A stretch of 64,000 nt of DNA from CAJXVY01 sp965657575 (GTDB taxonomy: Bacteria > Actinomycetota > Actinomycetes > Actinomycetales > Microbacteriaceae): positions 81,640-145,639 of the forward strand of contig CBFHOK010000001.1 of assembly GCA_965657575.1 (NCBI GenBank), given 5' to 3'. A program made the translations under genes and the position numbers. This document shows positions 6,767 through 15,435 of the stretch, piece by piece. Below the pieces are notes generated by a model that saw nothing but the letters and a program-made list of their open reading frames with translations, had not been told where the DNA came from and made no database searches. The number at the start of each line of letters is the position of its first letter. Position 1 is the stretch's first letter.

Positions 6767-9329
6767 AGACAACTGAACCGAGCCCGTATTCTCCCTCGGT
6801 TATCTTTAGCTCCTTGATTCTTCCAACCAGTTTTAGGTCACCAGCAAGATTTTCTGCAAGAGCCAAATCTTCTGCTGGAACACTTAGCTCTGCTGATTCA
6901 ATCTCTGCTTTCATCGATAGTTTCTGGTCACTCTTTGTTCTTCTAATCACTGCAAGTGCCGCGGTGAGCACTTCCAAATACTTTTTGTCTCCGATTTCAC
7001 CAAGCTCGTCAACGGTTGGCCACTGTGAAACATGCACCGATCCAGACTGCCACCAGCTCCACATCTCCTCGGCGGCAAACGGGATAAATGGAGCAAACAG
7101 GCGATTGAGTATTGATAGTGCAATTCGGAGAGTTATAACAGCCGATTCTCTGTCCTCGGTTGTTCCCGCATAAGCGCGGTCTTTCACGCTTTCCAGGTAA
7201 TCGTCGGTAAAGGTCCAGAAAAAGCTCTCAGTAAGCTCGAGGGCTTTTGTGTGGTCGTATTTCTCCAGAGCCTCAGTAGATTTCTCCACTACCTCAGCAA
7301 GGGCAGCCAGAAGACCCTTATCGAGCTCATGAGTTGGTTTGGCATCAACGCTTGGGAGTTCGAAGTTCAGTGCAAACTTTCCCGCGTTCAAAAGCTTTAG
7401 AGCAAGCCTCCGACCGATTTTCATTTGCCCCTCGTCGAAGGCGGTGTCAGTGCCTAGCCTCGCACTAGCTGCCCAATAGCGAACCCCGTCAGAGCCGTGG
7501 TCTTTCAAGAGTTGATCGGGAACAACAACGTTTCCTTTGCTCTTTGACATCTTTTTACGATCAGGGTCCAAAATCCATCCTGAAATAGCTGCATGTTTCC
7601 AGGGCAGGACTTGGTGTTCAAGCTCTGAGCGGACCAGGGTTGAGAACAGCCAGGTGCGGATGATGTCCTGACCCTGTGGCCGCAGGTCATAGGGGAAGAT
7701 TTTTTCAAACAGCTCAGGGTTATCAATCCAACCGGCAGCCAACTGAGGAGTTAGCGAGGAGGTTGCCCAGGTGTCCATAATGTCCTTTTCGCCTTCAAAC
7801 CCTCCGAGCTTTCCACGCTGATCTTCGGTGAAACCTTCCGGAACATCACTTGATGGGTCAACTGGAAGCTGGTTAGACGAAGGTGTGATGGGGTTTTCAT
7901 AATCGGTCTCGCCGGCATCGTTTATTGGATACCAGACAGGGATGGGGACTCCAAAGAATCTTTGTCTTGAAATCAACCAGTCGCCGTTTAGACCGTTGAT
8001 CCAATCAGCAAGCCGCACGCTCATAAAATCCGGGTGGAAATTCAGCTGCTTACCGAGGTCCAAAAGACGCTTCTTGATTTCCTCATCGCGTCCACCGTTT
8101 TTGATGTACCACTGCCTAGTGGAAACAATTTCAAGCGGTTTGTCACCTTTTTCAAAAAACTTGACCTGGTGTGTTATTGGTCGAATATCACCTTTCAGAT
8201 CACCACTTTCTTGGAGCATTTCAACAATTCTCTGCTTCGCGGAGAAGACTGTCTTGCCTGCAAGTTCGGCGAAAAGTTCTTGAGCTTTGGGTGAGTCGAG
8301 ACCCGCCGGGGGAGTTGATTGAACGCGTCCGTCAAAACCGAGTATTGCCCGGTTTGGAAGGTTCAGTTCTCTCCACCAGGTAACGTCATTGACATCTCCG
8401 AAAGTACAAATCATTGCAATTCCGGTTCCCTTGTCCGGTTGAGCTAGCGGGTGAGCAACAATCGGCACCTCGACATCGAACAGTGGTGTTTTGCAGGTTG
8501 TCCCGAAAAGCCCCTGATAGCGCTCGTCATCGGGGTGGGCTACCAATGCAACACAGGCAGGTAGTAATTCAGGTCGTGTTGTGTCGATCAGAATATCGCC
8601 ATCAGGTCCGTGGAAAGCGAGCTGGTGGTAAGCACTCGGTTGTTCTCTGTCCTCAAGCTCGGCTTGGGCAACAGCGGTTCTAAAGGTCACATCCCAAAGG
8701 GTTGGAGCCATTGAGATATAGGCTTCGCCGCGCTCAAGGTTTTTCAAAAATGCAAGCTGCGAGGTTGCCTGGGCCTTATCCGAGATAGTTCGATAGCTTT
8801 CTTTCCAGTCAACACTCAGGCCCAAGTTGCGCCACAGATTTTCAAATGTCTGCTCATCTTCCTCGGTTAGCGCCTCACAGAGTTCGATGAAGTTTTTTCT
8901 GCTGATTGGAAGTTGATCTTGAGGCTTCGAGCTTTTGTTGCTTCCACCGGTAATGGGTGGAGTGAAATCGTTTTCATAAGGAAGAGTCGGTTCACACCTA
9001 ACCCCGTAATAGTTCTGAACTCTTCTCTCAGTTGGCAGCCCATTGTCATCCCAGCCCATTGGGTAGAACACCTTTTTGCCTATCATTCGGCGGTGTCTGG
9101 CGATTATGTCCGTGTGGGTGTAGCTAAACACGTGTCCCACGTGCAGACTGCCGCTGGCGGTGGGCGGAGGAGTGTCAATTGAGTAAATCTCTGCTCGTGA
9201 GGAGTTGTGGTCAAAACGATAGACTTCTTCCTCATTCCAAAATTCGTTCCATTTTTGCTCGAGACCCTCCAGGGCAGCTTTTTCTGGAGTGCTGGCAGGA
9301 TTTAGCGGATTAGGCTTGACTGATGACAA
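6759..9329 (-). CDS. valS: Valyl-tRNA synthetase
   Basis: 856 residues from TTG, with GGGAGA as ribosome site. It charges tRNA-Val and edits mischarged Thr-tRNA. The class I signatures are HVGH at residues 63-66 (PPPTASGSLHVGHVFSYTH) and KMSKSKGN. The catalytic-core segment MGWDDNGLPTERRVQ replaces the LPGTDHAGIATQ seen in E. coli-type enzymes. This places it in the archaeal/alphaproteobacterial-like ValRS type that I associate with Microbacteriaceae. The CP1 editing domain contains TTRPELLPACVALVAHP. The anticodon-binding domain and a short C-terminal helical part follow. It is divergent from ileS, with 65 bases between the starts. Confidence 0.96.
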   Translation of the reverse strand: MSSVKPNPLNPASTPEKAALEGLEQKWNEFWNEEEVYRFDHNSSRAEIYSIDTPPPTASGSLHVGHVFSYTHTDIIARHRRMIGKKVFYPMGWDDNGLPTERRVQNYYGVRCEPTLPYENDFTPPITGGSNKSSKPQDQLPISRKNFIELCEALTEEDEQTFENLWRNLGLSVDWKESYRTISDKAQATSQLAFLKNLERGEAYISMAPTLWDVTFRTAVAQAELEDREQPSAYHQLAFHGPDGDILIDTTRPELLPACVALVAHPDDERYQGLFGTTCKTPLFDVEVPIVAHPLAQPDKGTGIAMICTFGDVNDVTWWRELNLPNRAILGFDGRVQSTPPAGLDSPKAQELFAELAGKTVFSAKQRIVEMLQESGDLKGDIRPITHQVKFFEKGDKPLEIVSTRQWYIKNGGRDEEIKKRLLDLGKQLNFHPDFMSVRLADWINGLNGDWLISRQRFFGVPIPVWYPINDAGETDYENPITPSSNQLPVDPSSDVPEGFTEDQRGKLGGFEGEKDIMDTWATSSLTPQLAAGWIDNPELFEKIFPYDLRPQGQDIIRTWLFSTLVRSELEHQVLPWKHAAISGWILDPDRKKMSKSKGNVVVPDQLLKDHGSDGVRYWAASARLGTDTAFDEGQMKIGRRLALKLLNAGKFALNFELPSVDAKPTHELDKGLLAALAEVVEKSTEALEKYDHTKALELTESFFWTFTDDYLESVKDRAYAGTTEDRESAVITLRIALSILNRLFAPFIPFAAEEMWSWWQSGSVHVSQWPTVDELGEIGDKKYLEVLTAALAVIRRTKSDQKLSMKAEIESAELSVPAEDLALAENLAGDLKLVGRIKELKITEGEYGLGSVVFS

Positions 9330-9394
9330 GAGATCTCCCTTTCAAAGGTTCTCTAAGATTAACAGTGTTATTTTGGCAGATTTAGAAAGTGCAA

Positions 9395-12300
9395 ATGTAC
9401 CCAAGGAACAATCAGCAGAAATCCGGCATTGATGCAAGCCCATCTTTTCCAAAGATTGAGAACCGAGTTTTGGAGTTTTGGAGCAAGGACGACACCTTCC
9501 AATACTCAATAGATCAGAGGATTGAAGAGGAAGCGGAAGAGTTTGTTTTCTATGACGGGCCTCCTTTTGCAAACGGCCTCCCTCACTACGGACACCTGCT
9601 AACCGGGTACGTAAAAGATTTTGTCCCCAGGTTTCAAACCATGCGAGGACATCGTGTGGAGCGGAGGTTTGGTTGGGACACTCACGGATTGCCAGCAGAG
9701 GTTGAAGCCGAAAGACTTTTGGGAATCAGTGGTCGACCAGAGATTGAAAACTACGGTGTAAAAAAATTCAATGAGTTTTGTAAAACATCAGTTTTGAAAT
9801 ACACCGAGGACTGGCGCAGCTACGTTACCCGCCAGGCGCGCTGGGTGGATTTTGATAACGACTACAAAACCTTGGACAAAAACTACACCGAGAGTGTTTT
9901 GTGGGCGTTTAAGGAACTTCATAACAAGGGACTGGTTTATGAGGGCTTCAAGGTCCTGGCTTATTGCTGGAGGTGTGAGACACCGCTTAGCAACCATGAG
10001 CTCAGAATGGACGATGAGGTTTATCGCCCCCGTCAGGATCAGGCTGTCACGGTAACTTTCCCGATTACAACCGAGGGCGAATTCAAGGGTGTAAACCTTT
10101 TGGCATGGACAACAACTCCTTGGACACTTCCAACCAACTTCGCCGTGGCCGTGGGACCGGAAATTGAATACTCAGTAATTGAGGCAAACGGTAAACAGTT
10201 TTTGATTGCGAGTAGTCTCAAGGGTCAATATTTGAAGGAATTCGGTGTCGAGTCCGAGGATGAGTTGACCGTTGTCAAAACAGTTAGCGGGGCTGACTTG
10301 GCAGGTCTGAGATACCAGCCTGTTTTTGATTACTACACAACCGGCTTTGAAACAGAAAACGCCTGGCAGATTTTGGTGGGTGACTATGTAAGTGCTGATG
10401 AGGGAACTGGAATTGTTCACCAGGCACCGGCTTATGGTGAGGATGACCAGGCGCTGTGTAATGAAGCTGGCATTCCAACCTATGTCAGCGTCAACGAGCG
10501 CGGTGAGTTCAATTCACTCATTAGTGATTTCGAAGGCATGCACGTGTTCGATGCAAATAAACCGATCACTCAGAAATTGAAGGATTCGGGCAGGTTGTTC
10601 AGGCAGGCAAGCTATGACCACCCATACCCTCACTGCTACCGATGCAAAAACCCTTTGATTTACAAGGCTGTTTCTTCTTGGTTTGTTGAGACCACCAAGA
10701 TCAAAGATCGGATGCTTGAGCTAAATCAGGAAATCAACTGGGTTCCCAATCACACCAAGGATGGTTCGTTTGGCAAGTGGCTAGAAAACGTTCGTGACTG
10801 GGCTATTAGCCGAAATAGATTCTGGGGAGCTCCCATTCCAGTTTGGAAATCTGACGACCCCAACTATCCACGAATCGACGTCTATGGCTCACTCGAGGAG
10901 CTAGAGCGAGACTTTGGAAAAGCGCCGAGTGATTTCCACAGACCTGAAATTGATGAGCTTGTCAGGCCAAATCCAGATGACCCAACCGGCAAGTCAATGA
11001 TGAGACGTGTTCCAGAAGTTTTGGATTGCTGGTTTGAATCAGGTTCGATGCCGTTTGCTCAGGTTCACTACCCATTTGAAAACACCGAATGGTTCGAGAC
11101 CCATTTCCCGGGTGATTTCATCGTGGAATACGTTGGTCAAACTAGGGGCTGGTTCTATACTCTGCACGTCCTTGCCACGGCATTGTTTGACAAGCCGGCT
11201 TTCAAAAACGCCGTAAGCCACGGAATTGTGCTTGGCGATGACGGGCAGAAGATGAGTAAGTCACTCAGGAACTATCCAGATGTGCAAGAGGTGTTTGAAC
11301 GAGACGGTTCTGATGCAATGCGTTGGTTTTTGATGAGCTCAACAATCCTTCGCGGTGGCAACCTGTCTGTCTCTGAAGCGGGTATTCGCGAAGCCGTTAG
11401 ACAGTTCATGCTTCCGCTATGGAATAGCTATTACTTCTTTACCCTCTATGCCAATGCCAACAACTATCAGGCAAGTTATTCGACCTCGTCCGAGCAGATT
11501 CTCGATCGATATCTGTTTGGAAAGTTGAATCAGTTAGTTTCTGAGTTGACTGACGCGATGGAGAATTTTGACAGCTATCGCGCGACCAACCTGCTACGAG
11601 ATTTCGGTGAGGTTCTAACCAACTGGTTCATCCGTCGCTCCAGAGATAGGTTCTGGGAGGGTGATGAGGATGCTCAGGACACCTTGTATACGGTAATGGA
11701 GACCCTTTCCAGGCTGACTGCACCTATGCTACCGATGCTCAGCGAGGATATCTGGCAGGGATTGACCGGCGGTCGTAGCGTTCACCTCACAAACTGGCCA
11801 AAGCCTGAAGAGTTTCCTTTTGACGCAAAGCTGGTTCAGTCAATGGATGAAATCCGAGACATTGCAAGTGTTGGCCTAGCTCTTCGCAAGCAGTCTGGGC
11901 TAAGGGTTAGGTTGCCTCTTAGATCAGCTGTGATTGCTAGCAATAACGTTGAGGGGATCAAGCCTTTTGTTGACCTAATTCAAGAGGAGCTCAATCTCAA
12001 AAACGTTGAACTAGTTCCGATGAGTGAAGACACCGCAGTTCGATTTGGACTTGTGAAGCAATTGAACGTAAATGCCAGAGCACTGGGACCTCGAATTGGC
12101 TCTCAGGTGCAACAGGTTATTGCAGCGAGCAAGAATGGCGATTGGTCAGATGAGTCGGGCACGGTTATTGCAGGCGGAATTGAGCTTCTGCCAGAGGAAT
12201 ATGAGATGAAACTCGCTGGCGGGGATGACAACTCAGCGATTGGGATTCTTCCGGAGGGATTTTTGATTTTAGACACCGAGCTGGATGAATCTTTGCAGGC

Positions 12301-12550
12301 AGAGGGAATGGCCAGAGATGCCATTCGTCACATTCAGCAGGCGAGAAAAGACGCTGGGTTGGATGTCTCAGACCGCATCTCTTTAGATCTTCAGGCAACT
12401 TCCGGTGCTTTGAGTGCTTTGGAGCAATATCAGGAGTTGATTATGCATGAAACTCTGGCAAGGCAAATTTCAATAGACACCTCCAGCGATGGGGAACTGG
12501 CAGTTGGAGACGCGGAAAAAATTAAAGTGAAATTGGAAAAACTTGACTGA
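9395..12550 (+). CDS. ileS: Isoleucyl-tRNA synthetase (eukaryote-like class)
   Basis: About 1051 residues. It charges tRNA-Ile and edits valine. HYGH sits near residue 64-67 (PPFANGLPHYGHLLTGY) and KMSKS in GQKMSKSLRNYPD. The large editing domain contains WTTTPWTLPTN and GTGIVHQAPAYGEDD. The HYGH form, the segment VRDWAISRNRFWGAPIPVW and the length above 1000 residues mark the IleRS class shared with eukaryotes and common in high-GC Gram-positives, the class generally tolerant of mupirocin. ATG 9395 is preferred (AGAAAG five bases upstream); GTG 9389 would add two residues. No T-box leader fits in the short gap to valS. The 3' end overlaps the folC start by eight bases. Confidence 0.96.
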   Translation: MYPRNNQQKSGIDASPSFPKIENRVLEFWSKDDTFQYSIDQRIEEEAEEFVFYDGPPFANGLPHYGHLLTGYVKDFVPRFQTMRGHRVERRFGWDTHGLPAEVEAERLLGISGRPEIENYGVKKFNEFCKTSVLKYTEDWRSYVTRQARWVDFDNDYKTLDKNYTESVLWAFKELHNKGLVYEGFKVLAYCWRCETPLSNHELRMDDEVYRPRQDQAVTVTFPITTEGEFKGVNLLAWTTTPWTLPTNFAVAVGPEIEYSVIEANGKQFLIASSLKGQYLKEFGVESEDELTVVKTVSGADLAGLRYQPVFDYYTTGFETENAWQILVGDYVSADEGTGIVHQAPAYGEDDQALCNEAGIPTYVSVNERGEFNSLISDFEGMHVFDANKPITQKLKDSGRLFRQASYDHPYPHCYRCKNPLIYKAVSSWFVETTKIKDRMLELNQEINWVPNHTKDGSFGKWLENVRDWAISRNRFWGAPIPVWKSDDPNYPRIDVYGSLEELERDFGKAPSDFHRPEIDELVRPNPDDPTGKSMMRRVPEVLDCWFESGSMPFAQVHYPFENTEWFETHFPGDFIVEYVGQTRGWFYTLHVLATALFDKPAFKNAVSHGIVLGDDGQKMSKSLRNYPDVQEVFERDGSDAMRWFLMSSTILRGGNLSVSEAGIREAVRQFMLPLWNSYYFFTLYANANNYQASYSTSSEQILDRYLFGKLNQLVSELTDAMENFDSYRATNLLRDFGEVLTNWFIRRSRDRFWEGDEDAQDTLYTVMETLSRLTAPMLPMLSEDIWQGLTGGRSVHLTNWPKPEEFPFDAKLVQSMDEIRDIASVGLALRKQSGLRVRLPLRSAVIASNNVEGIKPFVDLIQEELNLKNVELVPMSEDTAVRFGLVKQLNVNARALGPRIGSQVQQVIAASKNGDWSDESGTVIAGGIELLPEEYEMKLAGGDDNSAIGILPEGFLILDTELDESLQAEGMARDAIRHIQQARKDAGLDVSDRISLDLQATSGALSALEQYQELIMHETLARQISIDTSSDGELAVGDAEKIKVKLEKLD

Positions 12551-13880
12551 CTCCGATTTTCAAAGAGCCCACCAGGAAATTCTTTCCAGAGTGGGGGAGG
12601 CGAAACCAACTCCTGATTTATATCCAATGCAGCTTGCTGTTGAGCTATTGGGAGACCCGCATTTAGCTTTTCCTGTTATCCACATAACTGGAACAAATGG
12701 AAAAACATCAACAGCCAGGATTATCGAGCGAATACTCAGGGAGCATGGGCTAAGAACAGGTCGTTACACATCACCGCACCTGGTTGATGTAAATGAGCGG
12801 ATTGCGATTGATGGCGAACCGTTGGAGAGTGAGCTATTTGCAGAATACTGGGATCAGATATCGCCGATTCTAGATTTAGCGGATTCCAAGCTTCAGGACA
12901 TGGATAAGCCGAAGATTACCTATTTTGAAGCGATGACACTCTTGGCCTTTCAGGCCTTTGCGGACTCTCCGGTGGATGTTGCAGTCATCGAAGTTGGGAT
13001 GGGCGGTGAGTGGGATGCAACCAATGTCGTGAACGCCCAGGTTGCGGTTTTTTCTCAAATTGCCCTCGATCACACAAAACAGCTTGGTAAAACAGTTAGC
13101 GAGGTAGCAAAGACCAAATCTGGCATCATCAAACCTGAATCGATAGTTGTCACTCAGCAACAAAAGCCAGAGGCAGAGTTTCAGTTGAGAAATAAGCTTT
13201 TGGACGGTCAAAAAATGCTGGTTGAAAACACAGATTTTAGACTTGTCTCGCACAGACCTGAAAATGGCGGTTATCGCTTTTCGTTTGAGACCCAGTTGGT
13301 TGGCTATCAAAACCTTTTTCTGCCTTTAGCTGGCGAGTATCAGTTGAGAAATGCCATGTTGGCTGCAAGTGCTTGTGAGGCATTTCTTGGCGGTGGCCAG
13401 GTGGCTATTTCAGAGCCAATTCTTCACAGCGCTTTGGCCGATGCCACCAGTCCCGGAAGGCTGCAGGTAATTAGCAAATCTCCAATGACAATTCTGGATG
13501 CCGCTCATAACCCGGCTGGAGCGCAATCGTTGGTTGACTCCCTAAAGCATTTCTTCGAAATCGAATCATGTGTCTTGGTTATGGGGACGATGGCCGATAA
13601 AGATTACGAACAAATGTTGGAAATCCTGAAACCAATCACCGCTCAACTTGTGATTACCCAGGCACAAACAGAACGCTCGGCAGAAACCTCGGCTCTCGCT
13701 GCAGCGGCTGAGAAGCTGGAAATTGAGTTTGAGGAGATTGAAAGCGTTGAATTGGCGCTTGAATACGCCACCGATATAGCCTTGGACAGAGATCTTCCGA
13801 TTGTTGTTACTGGCAGTATTTTGCTAATTGGTGAGATTATCAAACAAGAGCGGATGGAGGCTGAGATTGAAAAAGACTAG
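12543..13880 (+). CDS. folC: Dihydrofolate / folylpolyglutamate synthase
   Basis: 445 residues from TTG inside the ileS end. It adds glutamate to dihydropteroate and to folates. The P-loop is GTNGKTST (residues 50-57). RYTSPHLVDVNERI binds folate. EVGMGGEWDATNVV, followed by a Q-x-A-L-D-H segment (QIALDHTKQLG), forms the Mur-ligase metal site. The C-terminal domain holds ILDAAHNPAGAQSLVDSL. It is coupled to ileS upstream and to the DUF4233 gene downstream (14-base overlap). This ileS-folC-DUF4233-ndk order is standard in Micrococcales. Folate synthesis genes pabB and pabC lie elsewhere in the window. Confidence 0.96.
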   Translation: MTDSDFQRAHQEILSRVGEAKPTPDLYPMQLAVELLGDPHLAFPVIHITGTNGKTSTARIIERILREHGLRTGRYTSPHLVDVNERIAIDGEPLESELFAEYWDQISPILDLADSKLQDMDKPKITYFEAMTLLAFQAFADSPVDVAVIEVGMGGEWDATNVVNAQVAVFSQIALDHTKQLGKTVSEVAKTKSGIIKPESIVVTQQQKPEAEFQLRNKLLDGQKMLVENTDFRLVSHRPENGGYRFSFETQLVGYQNLFLPLAGEYQLRNAMLAASACEAFLGGGQVAISEPILHSALADATSPGRLQVISKSPMTILDAAHNPAGAQSLVDSLKHFFEIESCVLVMGTMADKDYEQMLEILKPITAQLVITQAQTERSAETSALAAAAEKLEIEFEEIESVELALEYATDIALDRDLPIVVTGSILLIGEIIKQERMEAEIEKD

Positions 13881-14232
13881 ATCGACCCAGAGAACCCTCG
13901 GCAGTATTCTGCTTGTATTTGAGGCTTTTGTGGTCTTTTTCGCAACCCTTGTTGCCTTTGGTCTTGAATTGGCGCCAGCTGAGTGGGTGTGGGGGATTGG
14001 TATCACGATCTCGCTAATCATGATGGTCACCCCAGCTATTTTGGGAAAGCCCGGTGGCTATATTTTCGGGTCACTTATGCAGGTGCTTTTGATCGTTAGC
14101 GGATTTTGGATTTGGGGCATGTTCTTCGTTGGAGCGCTTTTCGCTGGACTTTGGATATGGATGATGATTGCTGGAAGAGCAGTCGATAAAGCCCGTGAGA
14201 ATTACCTAAAGCAAATGGAAGAGGAGAGCTGA
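13867..14232 (+). CDS. DUF4233 membrane protein
   Basis: 121 residues from TTG 13867, which has a near-perfect GGAGG six bases upstream. An in-frame GTG at 13828 would add 13 residues but lacks a ribosome site. There are three or four membrane helices (LVFEAFVVFFATLVAFGL; VWGIGITISLIMMVT; FGSLMQVLLIVSGFWIWGMFFVGALFA, given in parts) and a charged C-terminal tail. The R-S-T-Q-R-T-L-G-S-I-L-L-V-F-E-A-F-V-V-F-F-A pattern and the position between folC and ndk identify DUF4233, an actinobacterial family of unknown function. Expression is tied to folC by a 14-base overlap. Confidence 0.8.
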   Translation: MKKTRSTQRTLGSILLVFEAFVVFFATLVAFGLELAPAEWVWGIGITISLIMMVTPAILGKPGGYIFGSLMQVLLIVSGFWIWGMFFVGALFAGLWIWMMIAGRAVDKARENYLKQMEEES

Positions 14233-14233
14233 G

Positions 14234-14644
14234 ATGCAATCAACTTTGGTTCTAATAAAACCCGATGGAGTGAAAAGAAACCTAATTGGTGAAATCCTCA
14301 GAAGGTGTGAGGCTAAAGGCTATGTGATTGATGACCTCAAGCTTTTTCAACCCTCCAGGGAGTTATTGGAAGAGCATTACGCAGAGCACCAGGGAAAGCC
14401 ATTTTTTGAGCCTCTTATTGATTTCATGCTGAGTGGTCCAACTCTGGCATGCAAGCTCTCAGGGGACAGGGTCATAGAAGGGTTCCGCTCAATTGCGGGG
14501 ACTACTGATCCGACAACCGCTGCGGCGGGCACAATACGCGGAGACCTGGCAAGGGACTGGGGTTTAAAGGTTCAGCAGAATTTGGTTCATGGATCTGATT
14601 CTGAAGAGTCAGCGGAGCGTGAGCTGAAAATCTGGTTTGGTTAG
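14234..14644 (+). CDS. ndk: Nucleoside diphosphate kinase
   Basis: 136 residues. It transfers the gamma phosphate from ATP to other NDPs through a phospho-His. The active-site motif NLVHGSDS contains that His near residue 118. TLVLIKPDGVKRNLIGEI at the N-terminus and the GTIRGDLA loop are family signatures. The ATG lies one base after the previous stop, with GAGGAG as ribosome site. The stop shares four bases (TTAG) with the stop of the convergent VKOR gene. Confidence 0.97.
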   Translation: MQSTLVLIKPDGVKRNLIGEILRRCEAKGYVIDDLKLFQPSRELLEEHYAEHQGKPFFEPLIDFMLSGPTLACKLSGDRVIEGFRSIAGTTDPTTAAAGTIRGDLARDWGLKVQQNLVHGSDSEESAERELKIWFG

Positions 14645-15252
14645 AAAAGACTCGGCCACAAATCCCAATAGACAACCAGAATTACCAGTGATATCGCCAC
14701 GTAGGTCGCTACTGTTGCAACCCAGTTCCACTCGTAAATGAGTTCACCGGTGCCGGTGAGCTTTTCTCCTAGGCCACCTTTTGCAAGAACTAGACCAGCA
14801 TTCATCCACAACAGCGGAATCATTGCAATCCAGGCAACCATGCAATAAGGGCAAAGAGCTCCAATAACAAAAACACTTTGACTAAACAGCCATAAAACAA
14901 AGACGAAACCTAAAACGTTTCCAATCAGGTATGCATTCCAGAACCAGTTTTTGAACTCGGCTCCGGCCAAGATTGCAAAACCAATCAGAATTGGCGCGAA
15001 AAAACTGGCAAGACCAATCAAGGGATTTGGAAAGCCAAACAGCGAAGCTTGCTCGGTGAGCATTACGGATTTACATGAGATAAAAGGAGAAACATCACAG
15101 CCCAGCGTTGCTTCAGGATTTTCAGCCACTCTAATTCGTTCGATTGTCAATGCAAGTGATGCAATCCATCCGACAACCCCGAACAATATCGAGGTCAGAG
15201 CGTAGATAACCCCTGGCTTCACGGTGGTTTTCGTCTCAATTGTTTCACTCAC
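14641..15252 (-). CDS. Vitamin K epoxide reductase (VKOR) family protein
   Basis: 203 residues from GTG. It has four to five membrane helices. Two Cys pairs are visible: C52 and C60 in GCDVSPFISCKSV (loop pair) and C134/C137 in ALCPYCMVAW (active-site CXXC facing quinone). In Actinobacteria VKOR replaces DsbB: it reoxidises DsbA-like proteins and passes electrons to menaquinone, driving disulfide formation outside the membrane. No thioredoxin domain is fused, so a separate DsbA partner is expected elsewhere. The Ser/Thr conserved before the CXXC in some members is not evident. It is convergent with ndk and divergent from rne. Confidence 0.9.
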   Translation of the reverse strand: MSETIETKTTVKPGVIYALTSILFGVVGWIASLALTIERIRVAENPEATLGCDVSPFISCKSVMLTEQASLFGFPNPLIGLASFFAPILIGFAILAGAEFKNWFWNAYLIGNVLGFVFVLWLFSQSVFVIGALCPYCMVAWIAMIPLLWMNAGLVLAKGGLGEKLTGTGELIYEWNWVATVATYVAISLVILVVYWDLWPSLF

Positions 15253-15365
15253 TGGGCAAGTATCTCATTTCTGGGCTGTTTTTGATAAGCTAAGGATAGG
15301 TGTAACCACAGGTGCACCGAAGATTTTTGCGGAATTTTAAGCCAGATAAAGGGCCACCGTGATTA

Positions 15366-15379
15366 GCGCGAAGACGCGC
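15366..15379 (+). promoter_or_regulatory. Small hairpin in the RNase E/G leader region
   Basis: GCGCG-AAGA-CGCGC folds into a perfect 5-bp stem with a GNRA-like tetraloop region, 57 bases before the proposed rne start. No U-run follows, so it is not a terminator. The 183 bases between the VKOR and rne starts hold no convincing gene. In enterobacteria the rne leader mediates autoregulation by RNase E; whether this hairpin does so is speculative. Confidence 0.3.
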
Positions 15380-15435
15380 AAGAGTTGAGATTTGACGCCG
15401 AGACAGGCTGTGGACGAATCGGCACAGGAGCCAAA

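Noticed and set aside
9330..9394. T-box riboswitch before ileS
   Set aside because: The gap to valS is only 65 bases and shows no T-box sequence or specifier structure.
13828..13866. GTG start for the DUF4233 protein inside folC
   Set aside because: TTG 13867 has GGAGG six bases upstream, while the upstream GTG has no such site and extends the overlap.
15385..15435. TTG start giving a longer RNase E/G
   Set aside because: The added 17 residues are not family-like and the TTG has no ribosome site. GTG 15436 has ACAGGAG at ideal distance.
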